Below, in pieces: positions 1 to 11,329 of a DNA stretch of 33,888 nt (position 1 is its first letter; each line of letters starts with the position of its first letter). Below the pieces are notes generated by a model. That model saw only the letters and a list, made by a program, of their open reading frames with translations, searched no databases and was not told where the DNA came from. This DNA is from Parabacteroides sp. Its GTDB lineage: Bacteria > Bacteroidota > Bacteroidia > Bacteroidales > Tannerellaceae. The stretch covers positions 1 to 33,888 of the forward strand of contig JAJPZM010000066.1 in assembly GCA_021204335.1 (NCBI GenBank), read 5' to 3'. A program made the translations under genes and the position numbers.

Positions 1-54
1 AAATAGGACATTATGAGGATAATCATAACGCTTATAAATAGTACCTTTACAAAC

Positions 55-184
55 AGAATCGGACGGCCAGTTTACTCCGAGGATAACCCGCAAGTTATCG
101 CTAAAAAGGGTAAAATGAGTGATTCTATCTTGTAAAAGATCGTGTGAGTGGGACAGCTCTTCTATAGAGCCTGTCCCCTTTTTT
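55..184 (+). ncRNA. Putative small RNA downstream of and antisense-oriented to the fecR at 247..1274
   Basis: TACCTTTA (-7-like, 42-49), perfect hairpin GATAAC-ccgcaa-GTTATC (82-99), small hairpin ATCTT..AAGAT, then intrinsic terminator 150-184. No convincing ORF. Confidence 0.35.
150..184 (+). terminator. Intrinsic terminator, plus strand (opposite to the adjacent fecR)
   Basis: GGGACAGCTC-ttctata-GAGCCTGTCCC hairpin (one bulge) followed by CTTTTTT. Confidence 0.7.
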
Positions 185-246
185 GGGGCAATTCTTACGT
201 CATAGGCTTCACAATTTTTTAAGATTAACAATTTATTTACTCTCTA

Positions 247-1274
247 TTACGGCTTCTCATCCAATATGATCGTATCTCCATGGGATTCATAAGTAATGGG
301 AGCCGTAAGGCTGATTATTTCTATTACATTGTCTAAGCTGTTATTTTTGATAACACCCGAAAAACGATAGTGTTTTATCTTTTCTGATTTGAATTCGAGC
401 TGCACATTGTACATCCGGTTTAATAATATGGCGATGTCGTCCAGTTTCTCTTTTTCAAACGCCAGTTCGTTGTTGCGCCACATGCGGGCATACGCCACAT
501 TATCCGAAGTGCCCACAGTCAGGCTTTTACTTTGCCGGTTCAGGCTGACGTGCTGGTCGGGAGTTAGAATAACCGTATTGTTTTCTCCTGTCCCGGCCTT
601 TATACTTCCTTCGAATAGGGTGGCAACAAAATTCGGATCTTCATCGTACGCCTTTACATTAAAAGATGTACCTAAAGCTTCGACTTCCATTTCCCCTGCT
701 TTTACGATGAAACGATGTTCTTTATCTTTTGAAACTTCAAAATAAGCCTCTCCATTCAGAGAAACATTACGCTCTTTTATTCCATAATCACTTTTATAAC
801 GGAGTTCTGTGTGGGAGTTCAGCCAGACTCTAGTCCCATCTGGTAATGTGATACTCGCTCTCTGGCCTTTTTCCGCCGATACTATATATTCATTGGCTAC
901 CGGCAAATCTTTCCGGGTGTATAAATAAGAGGAAAATGCAATGCCTATACATAATAATATGGTAGCAGCATAAGGCAGGAAGCGCATAAAATAGGATCTT
1001 TGTTTGATTGGCGTGATCTTCCGGTCTTCATTCGATTTCTCTATTTCATGCATTCTCTCTTTGATACGCAGGAACATACGTCCTTGTATTTCTGCCGGCA
1101 ATTCCTCGTCGGAGGTTTCAATCCAACGTTGTTGATAAAATTCCAGTATTTCATCTTTGGACGCAGCATTGCGGAGCCATTCCAGAAGCAACTGTTCTTC
1201 CTCCGGAGATGTTTCGCCACGCATAAAGCGGTCTAGTAGCTCTATATTTATATTGTTTTTTTGTCATCATTCAT
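247..1274 (-). CDS. FecR-family anti-sigma factor; apparent 5' frameshift in an A7 run
   Basis: ORF 247..1224 has the FecR core (EKGQRASITLPDGTRVWLNSHTELRY..EAYFEVSKDKEHRFIVKAGEMEVEALGTSFNVKAY). Start ATG at 1274 (MNDDKK..) joins to ..INIELLDRFMRGE only if one base is restored in the A7/T7 run at 1256-1262. Confidence 0.85.
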
Positions 1275-1331
1275 GTTATATATCCGTATTAAAGGTCAAT
1301 CCCTTACAAGAGGAGTGAAAAAAGTATGTAT

Positions 1332-1943
1332 TTAACATTCGTTAGCCAAAACGAATAGTAATATAGCCAATAAATGATCATCGGACAATTTCTGTTTCAA
1401 AAAACGTAATGAACGGCAAAGTTGAGTCTCGACTGTTTTCTCGGAGATCGACAGGCGAGCCGCTATTTCTTTATTCGATAAGTTCTCTTTCCTGCTCAAT
1501 TCAAATATTTTTTTTCGTGACAGGGGTAATTGTTCGATCAGGGAATCGATATAGAGACGAAGCGAATCTGCGTCCAACTTTTCTTCCATCAGGAAGTCTT
1601 CATCGGACTGTTGTTGTGATAATGCATGAAATGCCGATTCAGACAGCAGGCGATTTTCAGTTTCTTTATAGACCATATTGCGGGCTATGGTAAACAGATA
1701 AGCATCAAAACCTTTATCCAAATCAATCGATTCACGTCTTTCCCATATCTTCATGAAAACACTTTGGGTAATATCCTCCGATAAAATCCTGTCGTATAAT
1801 AGTGAGTTGATAAAGTTAAAGACATGTGAATTGTATTTCCAGTAAATGGATTCGAAAGCTGTTTCATCACCTTCCTTCAGGCGCTTTAATACAACTGCAT
1901 CTATGCTTTTCAGTGTGTGCTTCTCCATATCCTCCTTCTGCAA
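1332..1943 (-). CDS. RNA polymerase ECF-type sigma-70 factor
   Basis: Sigma-70 region 2 (YKYNSHVFNFINSLLYDRILSEDITQSVFMKIWERR) and region 4 (LPLSRKKIFELSRKENLSNKEIAARLSISEKTVETQL). Likely start is the Met at 1928. Confidence 0.93.
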   Translation of the reverse strand: MQKEDMEKHTLKSIDAVVLKRLKEGDETAFESIYWKYNSHVFNFINSLLYDRILSEDITQSVFMKIWERRESIDLDKGFDAYLFTIARNMVYKETENRLLSESAFHALSQQQSDEDFLMEEKLDADSLRLYIDSLIEQLPLSRKKIFELSRKENLSNKEIAARLSISEKTVETQLCRSLRFLKQKLSDDHLLAILLFVLANEC

Positions 1944-1950
1944 ACTCTGG

Positions 1951-1958
1951 CAAAGGTA
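1951..1958 (-). promoter_or_regulatory. Bacteroidetes -7 element (TAnnTTTG) upstream of ECF sigma gene
   Basis: Reverse complement reads TACCTTTG just upstream of the sigma start. Confidence 0.5.
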
Positions 1959-2017
1959 AATATTTATTTGAATGATGAAATTCTTTTAACAGTTAGGTAC
2001 TGAATAAATGTACATGA

Positions 2018-2116
2018 ATAAAAAGGAAGAAGAGAGAATCTTGCCAGACCCTCTCTTCTAAAATGTGTGATTCAATTAAACACCCATTGCCGTGGGATTA
2101 TGTTTAATCTTAAAAC
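2018..2116 (-). ncRNA. Putative small structured RNA, copy L (inverted paralogue of 14684-14795)
   Basis: Minus strand GTTTTAAGATTAAACATAATCCCACGGCAATGGGTGTTTAATTGAATCACACATTTTAGAAGAGAGGGTCTGGCAAGATTCTCTCTTCTTCCTTTTTATT. Hairpin AAACA[uaau]CCCA-cggcaa-UGGGUGUUU; terminator 14-bp stem with GGCA loop and U-run; TACTTTTG -7 motif at 2121-2128, 4 nt before the conserved block. Confidence 0.6.
2020..2059 (-). terminator. Intrinsic terminator of putative sRNA copy L
   Basis: Minus strand AGAAGAGAGGGTCT-GGCA-AGATTCTCTCTTCT (14-bp stem, two G.U) then TCCTTTTT. Confidence 0.75.
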
Positions 2117-2120
2117 GCAC

Positions 2121-2128
2121 CAAAAGTA
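2121..2128 (-). promoter_or_regulatory. -7 promoter element (TACTTTTG) for putative sRNA copy L
   Basis: Matches TAnnTTTG; conserved RNA block begins 4 nt downstream. Confidence 0.45.
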
Positions 2129-2203
2129 TAAATAATTGGGCGATAGGTCTCTATCCGAAGGTGAAAAGAACTATAATAATTACAAATTAGCCTCTGCTGC
2201 GCG

Positions 2204-3804
2204 TTATTTTATCCGCTCGAACCAAGGCAACCTCTCGAGTGGAGTATTTACCTCTATCGTTTTGGGACCACGGAACTTCTTGCCAGTATCGTCTTTCCAT
2301 TCCCCCTTAGGCAACATCACCGTACGGGTATGTTCCCGGGTAACGACCGGAGCTACCAGATATTTATCGCCCAGCATAAACTGGTCTTTGCAATCGATAA
2401 AGCCTTGGTGCGGGAAAGCATATTCCATGTGACGGATAATCGGTTCGCCGGACAGAGCTGACCGGCACGCCTGTTCAAGGATATAGGCTCTCATCTGTTC
2501 GTGCAGGTGGGCGTAATTGCGGCAGATTGCCAGATGCTTTTCATCCAGGATGCGCCAGGGAGCGACGGAGAACTGCATCATAGGCATTAAAGCATGCACC
2601 TGGCAGGAACGGACAATCAACTCCTGGTCAAGCTTGGTCTGGTCGACTCCCAGGAAAGAGCCGAACTGTCCGCCGCCAATCATATCGGGACAGGTGTATG
2701 CATAGCCCAGCAGGCCGGCGGCAATCATATCGGGAATTAACAGCCCCATGGCATTCCAGGAATAATCCTTGTCGCCCAGCCGTTGCACAAGCGCCTGTCC
2801 GCCCATCTTCCAGCCGGCACGATATTCATTATAAGGGAAGTCGAGGCCGATCTTCGCCCAATATTCGCACATATCGACCGAGGTGGCCGACTTATCGTAA
2901 AACTCCAGCGAAGGGTCATTGTAATGGCCTATGTCGCCGGCGTCGAACTTAAAACCATCCACTCCGTATTTCTCCTGTGTAGCGCGCAATTGTTGTTTCA
3001 GATGTTCGGCAGCAGCCGGGTTGCTTAAATCGTAGCAGGCGCTATATCCGTTCCACCAGGGGATGATGGCAGCCTCGTTGGTCCCCTTCCGTTTGATCAG
3101 ATATCCTTTCTGCTGCAACTCGCGGAACTCCGGGCTGTCCGGGCTTACGAACGGACATATCCAAAGCATGATGCGGAAGCCGTCTTTATGAAGCTGTTCG
3201 ATCATCCCTTTCGGATCGGGGAAACGCTCCGGCTTGAAATCGAAATTGCCATAATATTTCTGCCAGTTATCGTCGACCATGAATACGCCAACAGGGAATC
3301 GTTCTTCAAAATGTTGTCTGCATATTTGAGAATATCTTCCTGATTCTGGTTATACATCAACTCGATCCATGTATTATACTGGGGTATGGAGAAAAACAGG
3401 GAGTCGGGTAGCTTACCCGAAGGCGGAAAGTGCTTTGCGGAAGCAGCCAGATAGGCATCTTTCAGGGTGTTGCCGGCAAGCACCGGTTCCAGACTTTCAT
3501 AATCGGAATAGATGCGTAAATCCCCGTTCTCCACTTTAAAGGAGAAAGGCTTGTCGCTCCAGATATACCGTCCCTGGGAAGAGACGAGCAACGGTACATT
3601 CTGATTATTCAGGTTCTCTGCGGCAAGGTCGAACAAGCGCAGATCCTTAAAAGGCATTTGGGAGCCTAATCCTACCATGCCACCCCACCATTTTTCGTTT
3701 TCCAGCGAAGTGATTCTGGATTCGTATTTGCTCCCTGCCCAGCCGGGTAATATCCCCAAAAGAAGGGATAAGGCTACCAAAAAGACTTTCATTGAATGCT
3801 TCAT
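2204..3804 (-). pseudogene. Glycoside hydrolase family 31-like (alpha-glucosidase/xylosidase), frameshifted
   Basis: N-part 3202..3804 and C-part 2204..3280 join as ..NILKN[G]FPVGVFMVDDNWQKYYGNFDFKPERFPDPKGMIEQLHKDGFRIMLW.. if one base is restored near 3297-3301. GH31 motif DGFKFDAGD present. Confidence 0.85.
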
Positions 3805-3847
3805 GTTTGTTAGATTAGTTGATTGTCTTCACAAAGATAAAGCATTT

Positions 3848-6264
3848 TTACTTGATTGCCAACTCGACAGTTGCTGATTGCAACAGTGGGGAGGTTAATT
3901 TCACCTTAACCGTGCCCTCCTTATCCGTCACCTTCAAATAACCGACCAGCTTTCCCGACCGGCAACGCAGTCTGGTGCCTTTATAATTATCCGTCACGTT
4001 AGAGCCGCCGTTTTCCATGCCGACCAGACGGGCAGGGCCTTCCAGGTGGCAGGTCACTTCGTTGTCTGCCAGAACGACAGGGATATTGTTTTCATCCACA
4101 ACCTGAATCAGTAACTGCAAGAGGGTGTCTTTCCCGACCTGTTCTTCTTCAAAGAAAGAAGCTTTCAAGGCATAAGGGCGTCCGGACGTTTGTATCTTGT
4201 CTTTAGCTGCAGCCTTGCCGTCGTTGTAGGCAACCACTTCCAATACTCCGGGTTTATAAGGGATGTCCCAGGAGATAACAGCCGTTTGGTCATCGTAAGG
4301 CTTACGTTCGCCCACCAGTTCCCCGTTCAGGTAAAGTTTGGCTTCCCGGCAATTCGTGTAAGCAACGACTCGGATCGTTTCTCCCGCTTCGTAATTCCAG
4401 ACGGCCGGCGCATTCGTATCCATCCAGCGGTTTCGTCCGGCAGGTTGATAAGTACCCAGATAGGCAACCGGAGCGTCCGACCATAAAGCGCGCTGGAAAT
4501 AGCCGCTTGGTTTTATATTCCTGCCATATCCACCAGTCCGGCTGTAGAACCGCGCGATGGCCAGGGGCCAGTTTTACCCAGAAAGTCATATCCCGCCCAG
4601 ATAAACTGGCCGAAAACATAGTCGTTATCGCGTACTGCTTTCCAGGCTTCCAGCCCGCGGCTCGTTTCGCTTCCGTAGAGAATACGGTCGGGATATTTCT
4701 CATGGTCTTGCTGATAGCGTTTTTCCGTATAGTTATAGCCTGCCACATCGAGCACCTTCGGATAATCGGTTTCGTTAGACATCACCGGGCCGGCAAGGGC
4801 GGCTGTCACCGGACGGGAGAGGTCGTGCTTTTTGGCTTCACGTACCAGGTTGCGTGCAATCTCGCCCAGACGTTCCGCCCGTGGTTGTCCTTTCTGGTAT
4901 CCTTTGACATGTTGCTGGCCGATACCTTCCTAGTTCAGGATAGGATGAGAATAGGGATCGTTGGGATAATCGACTTCATTTCCGATACTCCACATGATAA
5001 TGGAAGGATGGTTCCGGTCGTGGCGGATCATATCGGCCAGGTCGCGCTCCGCCCATTCACGGAAATAGCCGGCTGATCCCTGAAAACCGGGAATACCGTT
5101 ATTCCAGCCGGTGATCCATTTCTTTTTAGGATATTCCCACTCGTCGAATGCTTCATCTTTTACCAAAAGCCCTAACTCGTCGCAGAGATCGTATAGATAA
5201 GGAGCCTGCGGGTTATGGCTCAACCGGATGGCGTTACAGCCGATCTCTTTCAATACCGACAGGCGGCGGCGCCATACTTCTTTCGTCACGGCAGCTCCCA
5301 AGCATCCGCCATCGTGATGGATACATACCCCTTTGATCTTCCGGTTCTGCCCGTTCAAGGAGAATCCTTTGTCCGGGTCGAACGCCAGCGTGCGGATGCC
5401 GGCATGGGTTTCCGATTCGTCTATTACTTTCCCGTTTTGGGTAACAAGCGTCTTTATCGTATATAGATAAGGAGTTTCCAGATCCCACAGGACGGGAGAA
5501 GTTATCTGGCACGACTGTTCCAGCGTTTCCACCCGGTTGCCCTGCAAACTGATATTCTTACTGCTGCTTCCTACCTTACGATGTTCTTTGTCGAATACTT
5601 CCTGCTTTACGGTCAATGTCGCGGGTTTGTCTGTTGTATTATTCAGTTCCGTCCGAATGGCGAGCGTGGCATTCTTTCCCTTCACTTCCGCTTCATAGCT
5701 TACTCCCCACAGGTTGATATGAACCGGGTTGGCATAGACCAGGTATACATCTCTGTAAATGCCCGAACCGGTGTACCACCGGGAATCTGCCGATTGGGAA
5801 TGGTCGACCCGTACCGCCAGCACATTACGTCCGCCCCAGTTAATGTAGGGCGAAAGGTCGTACATGAAGGAGATATAGCCGTTCGGGCGTTTCTCGATCC
5901 ATTTCCTATTGATGAAGACTTCACTATTGTTGTACACGCCTTCAAAATAGATATAGGCTTTCTGTCCTTTCCGATCGGCCGGGACATCCAGTTCTTTCCG
6001 GTACCAGCCAATCCCACCGGGCAAGAAGCCGGTACGGCTGGCATTGTCGGGACTCGCTATCTGTTCTACACTCCAATCGTGGGGAAGATCCAGTGTCTTC
6101 CAGTCCGAATGATCGAAAAACTCTGCCCCGGCATAGTTGATATCCCCCAGATGGAAAAACCAGTTATCGTTAATTAATTTATCTTTACCAAATCCCTGCC
6201 CCCATACGTCAACTGAGAATAACTGCATCAACAGCAGCACAACTAAATACTTCGTGTTCTTCAT
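3848..6264 (-). pseudogene. Glycoside hydrolase family 2 (beta-galactosidase-like); one in-frame TAG and one frameshift
   Basis: GH2 core (RLSHNPQAPYLYDLCDELGLLVKDEAFDEW, IIMWSIGNEVDYPNDPYSHPILN). TAG at 4930-4932 in ..HPILN*EGIGQQHVKGY..; 1-nt loss near 4513-4520 before ..NIKPSGYFQRALWSDAPVAYLGTYQ.. Confidence 0.9.
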
Positions 6265-6357
6265 AACTACTTGTTTTTCTAAATATAAAGATGGTCAGAA
6301 AGATTCAACCTCCTGACCACCAAAGATATATCATTATTTCGAATTAAAATGTATGAT

Positions 6358-7946
6358 TTACTTTAATTCTTCAACACGAAAATAATCTACATCAACAAAT
6401 CCTTTCCCGTCAATAATATCCGGGTTAATACAAAAAAAACTCCGACTTTCGAACCGATCCACTGACCTTTATCTATTTTCAATGTAAAATCGAAGGGAGT
6501 ATAATCATCCCCGTTCACACTATATGAATATTGGCAGGTTGCATTGGAAAGAACGCAGACTTTTAACCATAGGTTTTCAACGTCGCACTCCACGGTGCTT
6601 AATTCTCGGGGAGGATAACCGCAGGTTTCCTGATTTCCTTCATATAATACAATTTCTTTCTTTCCCTTATTATTCCGGGCACAAAGGTAAGTATGGTAGT
6701 TCCCCATCATGACTAATCCGGCTCTTTCCCCATCCTGTAAAGCGGATATGTTCATTTTGGTTGTAGCATAGAACTCTGGTGCCGGCAGTTTTTGCAATAA
6801 CAAATTACCGGAATAGTATAAATTGCCTTCTTCCGTTGGAGATGAAGCAGCGTATAAACGGATGTTTCCTTTGGATTCCGAAAGAGAATACCACTTGTTT
6901 TGTTCTGCAGCTTGCTATTGCCATTGTAATCCTAAGGATGAGTCGTTAAATTCGTCGGTACTTTGGGGTACTTCAACCGGATAAGTCGAGCCTACATTGG
7001 GTTTTTTATATTTCAAAACAGGTATTCCGCATCCTTCCTGCTTTTCGTCCAGTCCTATTATAGGCCAGTCATTAATCCATTTTGCTGGCTGCAGATGAAC
7101 TATCCTTCCGTAGGCATTTTTATCCTGAAAATGAATGAACCATCATTCTCCAGTTTGCGTATCAACTAATCCTCCCTGATGAGGACCGTTAATTCCGTTC
7201 CCTTCTTTCAGTACTTTCTTTGCTTCATAAGGACCCTCTATATTTTAGACCGTAATACCGTTTGCCAGCCCGTAGCAACACCTCCTGCCGGTGCAAGAAT
7301 GTAGTACCATCCGTTGCGTTTAATCATCTTTAATCCTTCAAGTACAGGATTTTCCTCGTTATTCCAGCAAACGATTTTTCCGTTATCCAGCAAACTTAAT
7401 CCGTCATCCGTCATCCAATGAAGGTAGGCAGGACCTCCGCATAGTTTGCTTCTAACCAAATAAGCATTTCCGTTATCATCCCAGAAAGGGCATGGATCTT
7501 CCCACTGCGAAACTTTTAATATATTCTTCAGCATCCATTTTCCTGCCGGATCGTCTGTATAAGCGGCAAACAAACCTTCTTCCGGCGTACAAAAATAAAC
7601 ATAAAATAACCCGTTATGATAACGGATCGAAGGAGCCCAGGATCCTTGTCCATGTGCCGGATATTTATAGCGGTCAAACGGTAGTTCGGTATATACATGG
7701 TTGATGATTTTCCAGTTAACCAAATCTTTAGAATGCAAAACCGGGATTCCCGGCGCACAGGTGAAACTGGATGCAACCATGTAATAATCATCATTTACAC
7801 GAATCACATCGGGGTCTGAATAATCGGCATGAATAATGGGGTTTGTATAAGTTCCATCCCCCATTATCGGGTGACCATACCTAAGAACTCATCGAAAAGA
7901 CCCTCAATAATAAACAGCTGGTTAACAGCAAAATCTTGTTTCTCAT
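6358..7946 (-). pseudogene. Glycoside hydrolase family 43 with C-terminal ConA-like domain; about six lesions
   Basis: Reconstructed reading: MRNKILLLTSCLLLRVFSMSS*VWSPDNGDGTYTNPIIHADYSDPDVIRVNDDYYMVASSFTCAPGIPVLHSKDLVNW..RSKNIEGPYEAKKVLKEGNGINGPHQGGLVDTQTGE*WFIHFQDKNAYGRIVHLQP..LGLQWQ*QAAEQNKWYSLSE... Stops at 7881, 7143, 6915; frameshifts at 7858-7862, 7243-7246, 6432-6439. Confidence 0.85.
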
Positions 7947-8003
7947 GATTCCATTTTTATATATTCTTTATAATTAACGATAGCACTCATTACAACCAAT
8001 GGA

Positions 8004-9542
8004 TCAGTTATTAAAAACCTGCATTACAAACCCGGGGTCTGATTCATCTTTATCCGACACTTTCTGAAGGCCGATTTCCATAATCACATCTTCCGGGATA
8101 ATTACCCGATTGTCTTTAATAAGTATGCGGTTGGTAATATTGGTCGCCTTGTCCATCGCCAAATCTTGTCCCCAGACTGTTACGTTGGAAGCATCTATCG
8201 GTTCAGGATATATTAACGTTACCTTTTTAAACTTTCCAAATATACCAATAGGATATGAACCCAGAGGAACAGTTTGTTCGACCTCTACCGGTTCTGTCAC
8301 ATAGTCACGCGATAAGGTACGACCAATTGAAGCAATAGCAATCGCACCGTTCGGATATAGCGAAGATAAAAGGAAAGGACGGTTTGGATTATCCGTTGTA
8401 CAGGTTAATAAAGGTAGGTTTCTGCTTACTCGTGCCGGAGCCGACGCCTTGATCGTTTTGCCTGGTTGTCGATTTTCATCCCAGTGCATCCAGCTTCCCC
8501 TATCTTTAAATACCCAATAATCTTCCAGCTTTACATTGTCAATCGCATATTCGCCTCCAACACCGAACGGTTGTGCTATACGGTGCCATCTTATACCGCG
8601 AATGACTTCGTCGCGACGTTGTTTGATGTTACGTCCTGCCGGCGGAAAGCTCCAGTCCTGCTTCCCGTTGGGAAATGTTCCCGTAAGCGGATGCCTCATC
8701 ACACCGATTGCACAACCCAGTCCGGCAGCAATATAAGGTTCATCTTCACAATTGATAATACCCTTCGCTCCTTTCTCTGTTTTATAAGGTAATAAATCTA
8801 CTATTCTGCCAATAGTTGTAGGTTGGCTTATTACATTTTCGACATCGTAAGTACGAAAAGCATCGCTAAAAGTTATAAAACTGTTATCCAAAGCATGTTC
8901 AATAAATAAATGCGGAGCATATTTATGTCCCAGGTCTGATAACATCCTTCTCCATTCGGCATTGATAGATTGCTTTCCCCAATCCACTTTCCAGTAAGAG
9001 AACTGAGCCGCTTCTGCTTCTTTGAGTCTTTCTATCCAAAAGTTTTCCGGATCGATTTCTCCCAATATCGGTGGTTCCTGGGCACATACCCAACCGCCGG
9101 CTCCGCGTCATCCCCGCTCTTTTATAGCAGTTACAAGCTTAGATAAACGTTCTGAATTGCTTCCTGTAAAGGAAGGAAAACGAGTACTATCCAAAACCAT
9201 TGAACCGAGATAATCGTTGTCGGAGCTATTCTGGTTTTGTGGAATATCCCATGAATCATCCATAACAAAATCCATATCCATCCTAATTTCAGGAAAAGCA
9301 TTCAACCAATTCTCCAGAGGTCCATCTCCAAAAAGATAATTCTCATTCATCGCGTAACGAAACTCCTCACTCGATTTATGACTGCATACATAACCTTGAA
9401 GGTTCCATGTGCAGAAATAATCCGGCGCTTTACTGGGAGTATCCGGTACTAAGCTTAACGGTAAATCATTATTACATGAAAAAAACGAAGCTATTAAAAC
9501 CATCAATAAAATTGATTTATATTTGAACTGTGATATTTGCAT
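8004..9542 (-). pseudogene. Alpha-galactosidase-like (GH27/GH36/GH31-clan type) lipoprotein hydrolase with one in-frame TGA
   Basis: Lipoprotein-like signal (..SFFSCNNDLP), TIM-barrel-like motifs FVMDDSWDIP, AAQFSYWKVDWGKQ. The two ORFs are in one frame joined by TGA at 9108-9110 (..AIKERG*RGAGGWVCAQEPP..). Confidence 0.65.
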
Positions 9543-9625
9543 ATTTAATTATTTATTATTTAAAATCGGAGATGGAGTAATCCATCCCCGATTAAAACAT
9601 AATTGAACTTATTCTGACATTGTAT

Positions 9626-11319
9626 TTACCAGTTCGGATTCTGTTTAAGATTCGGATTCAAATCGATTTCTGATTGCGGTATCGGATTGATATATTGTTT
9701 AGCAGGATCAAAGAAGCGAGTTTCGACATATCTGCGGGGAACACCGTCTACCAATACGGTTCTGTCATCTTTACCTACACCATCTAGGCGCATATAAGCA
9801 CCATATAAATCGCCTTTTAACCCATAGGTATATATTGTCGTTGTTTTTTCTGCAATTTTCCAACGCAATAAGTCAAAATAACGCAAGCCTTCTCCGGCGA
9901 GTTCCACACGACGCTCATTACGCACAAGGTCGATAATATCTTCTTTTGAATTATAATTTCCCCGATGTATCAATCCGGCGCCGCAGCGTTTGCGTAACTG
10001 ATCCAGCAAATCACAGATATCGCTTTTAGAACCGGCTCCGTACAATTCAGCTAAAGCTTCTGCCCGGATCAGCAGCACTTCTGCATATCGCAACATGATC
10101 AGGTCATTCGTACAATCCAGGATATCATTCATGGCATACGGTGACCAGTCTACATATTTATTCCACATATATCCGGTAGATGAAGGCTCCGACGCATTAT
10201 ACTGTTGTACGGCTATTGTTGAAGGGTCTTCCGGGTCATACAGGGTTCTTTCAATCGTATTCGTAGCCGAATTCAGATACCGGATCTATCCTGTAGGGTA
10301 AACAATCGATTGATAAAAACGAGGATCACGGTCCTTATAAGGATTTCTGGGATTATAAGTTGATCCGTTTTCATGTATCAAACGTCCGTCTGCCATCGGG
10401 TATGAATCAACTAGGGAACCTGTTGGCATAACAGCTCGGAAAGGGTCATCGCCAGAAATACCTTTCAACAGAAAAGTACGGTTCGCGATATGTCCGGTTT
10501 TAATACTACCCACTGTTTTTTTCTCTTGGAATTGACAGGATGATTTCATTGCTATTTTCAGCCATGCCTGAAAATAAATCCTCATAAGGCGTATCACCCG
10601 CCGTATTAAGCGTATATTTTCCCATCAGACCATCTGTAACAGCTAACGCCCCGGCCCAATCACCCTGAAATAATAAAACACGCGCTTTAAAAGTCTGACA
10701 TGCCCCCCCCATGTGATTCTTCCCCAATCCATTTGCTTACCATTCAGTAAACCGGATGCGAGATCCAACTGTGAAACGATAAAATCAACAACCTCAGTTT
10801 TGGAAGCCTGTGTCAGATTTTTGCTTTCTTCCACAGTTAGGACCTTATCGACCAAAGGTACTTCAGCAAAATAGAGTACCAGTTGGTTATAATTGTAGGC
10901 CAGCATAAAATGTACTTCTCCAAGCATCCTGTTCTTTAAATCTTCAGATAATTCAGGAACTCTCTCTACGTTTTCGAGAAACTGATAACATTTACGTATA
11001 TTCTCATAACTATTAGCCCATATGTTGTAGGGAACATCGCTATAAGAAGTTAAAGTTCCGTTTGCAACCTGTTGCTGGCCTCCATACCAGTCCCAAACCA
11101 TGTGCGCATTATCGGACATTGCTTCATCATAAGTAATAGAACCTGTTCCGTCTGTTTTCAGAGTACGGGAATATATATCTGTTAAGAACTTAAGGGCATC
11201 ACTTTCCGATTGCCAGAAGTTTTCTTCCGTTACTTTATCTTGTGGAACTGTTTCCAGAAAATCGTCACAGCTGCAAAAGCAAACGATCATTGTCAGTATA
11301 AAAATATATTTTTGTTCAT
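9626..11319 (-). pseudogene. SusD/RagB-family lipoprotein; in-frame TAG plus three homopolymer frameshifts
   Basis: N-term CSCDDFLETVPQDKVTEENFWQSESDALKFLTDIY; C-term LRYAEVLLIRAEALAELYG..RLDLLRWKIAEKT-type SusD end ..INPIPQSEIDLNPNLKQNPNW. Lesions: TAG 10286; T7 run 10516-10522; C8 run 10703-10710; T5 run 11309-11313 (signal peptide). Confidence 0.9.
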
Positions 11320-11329
11320 ATCGCTTTTA

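Noticed and set aside
1-130. Minus-strand reading FSDNLRVILGVNWPSDSVCKGTIYKRYDYPHNVLF at the left edge
   Set aside because: Too short and no recognised family; region is better explained by RNA hairpins plus terminator on the + strand.
6292-6319. TGGTCAG..CTGACCA inverted repeat between GH43 and GH2
   Set aside because: Only 7-bp arms with a 14-nt loop and no T-run; not distinguishable from chance.
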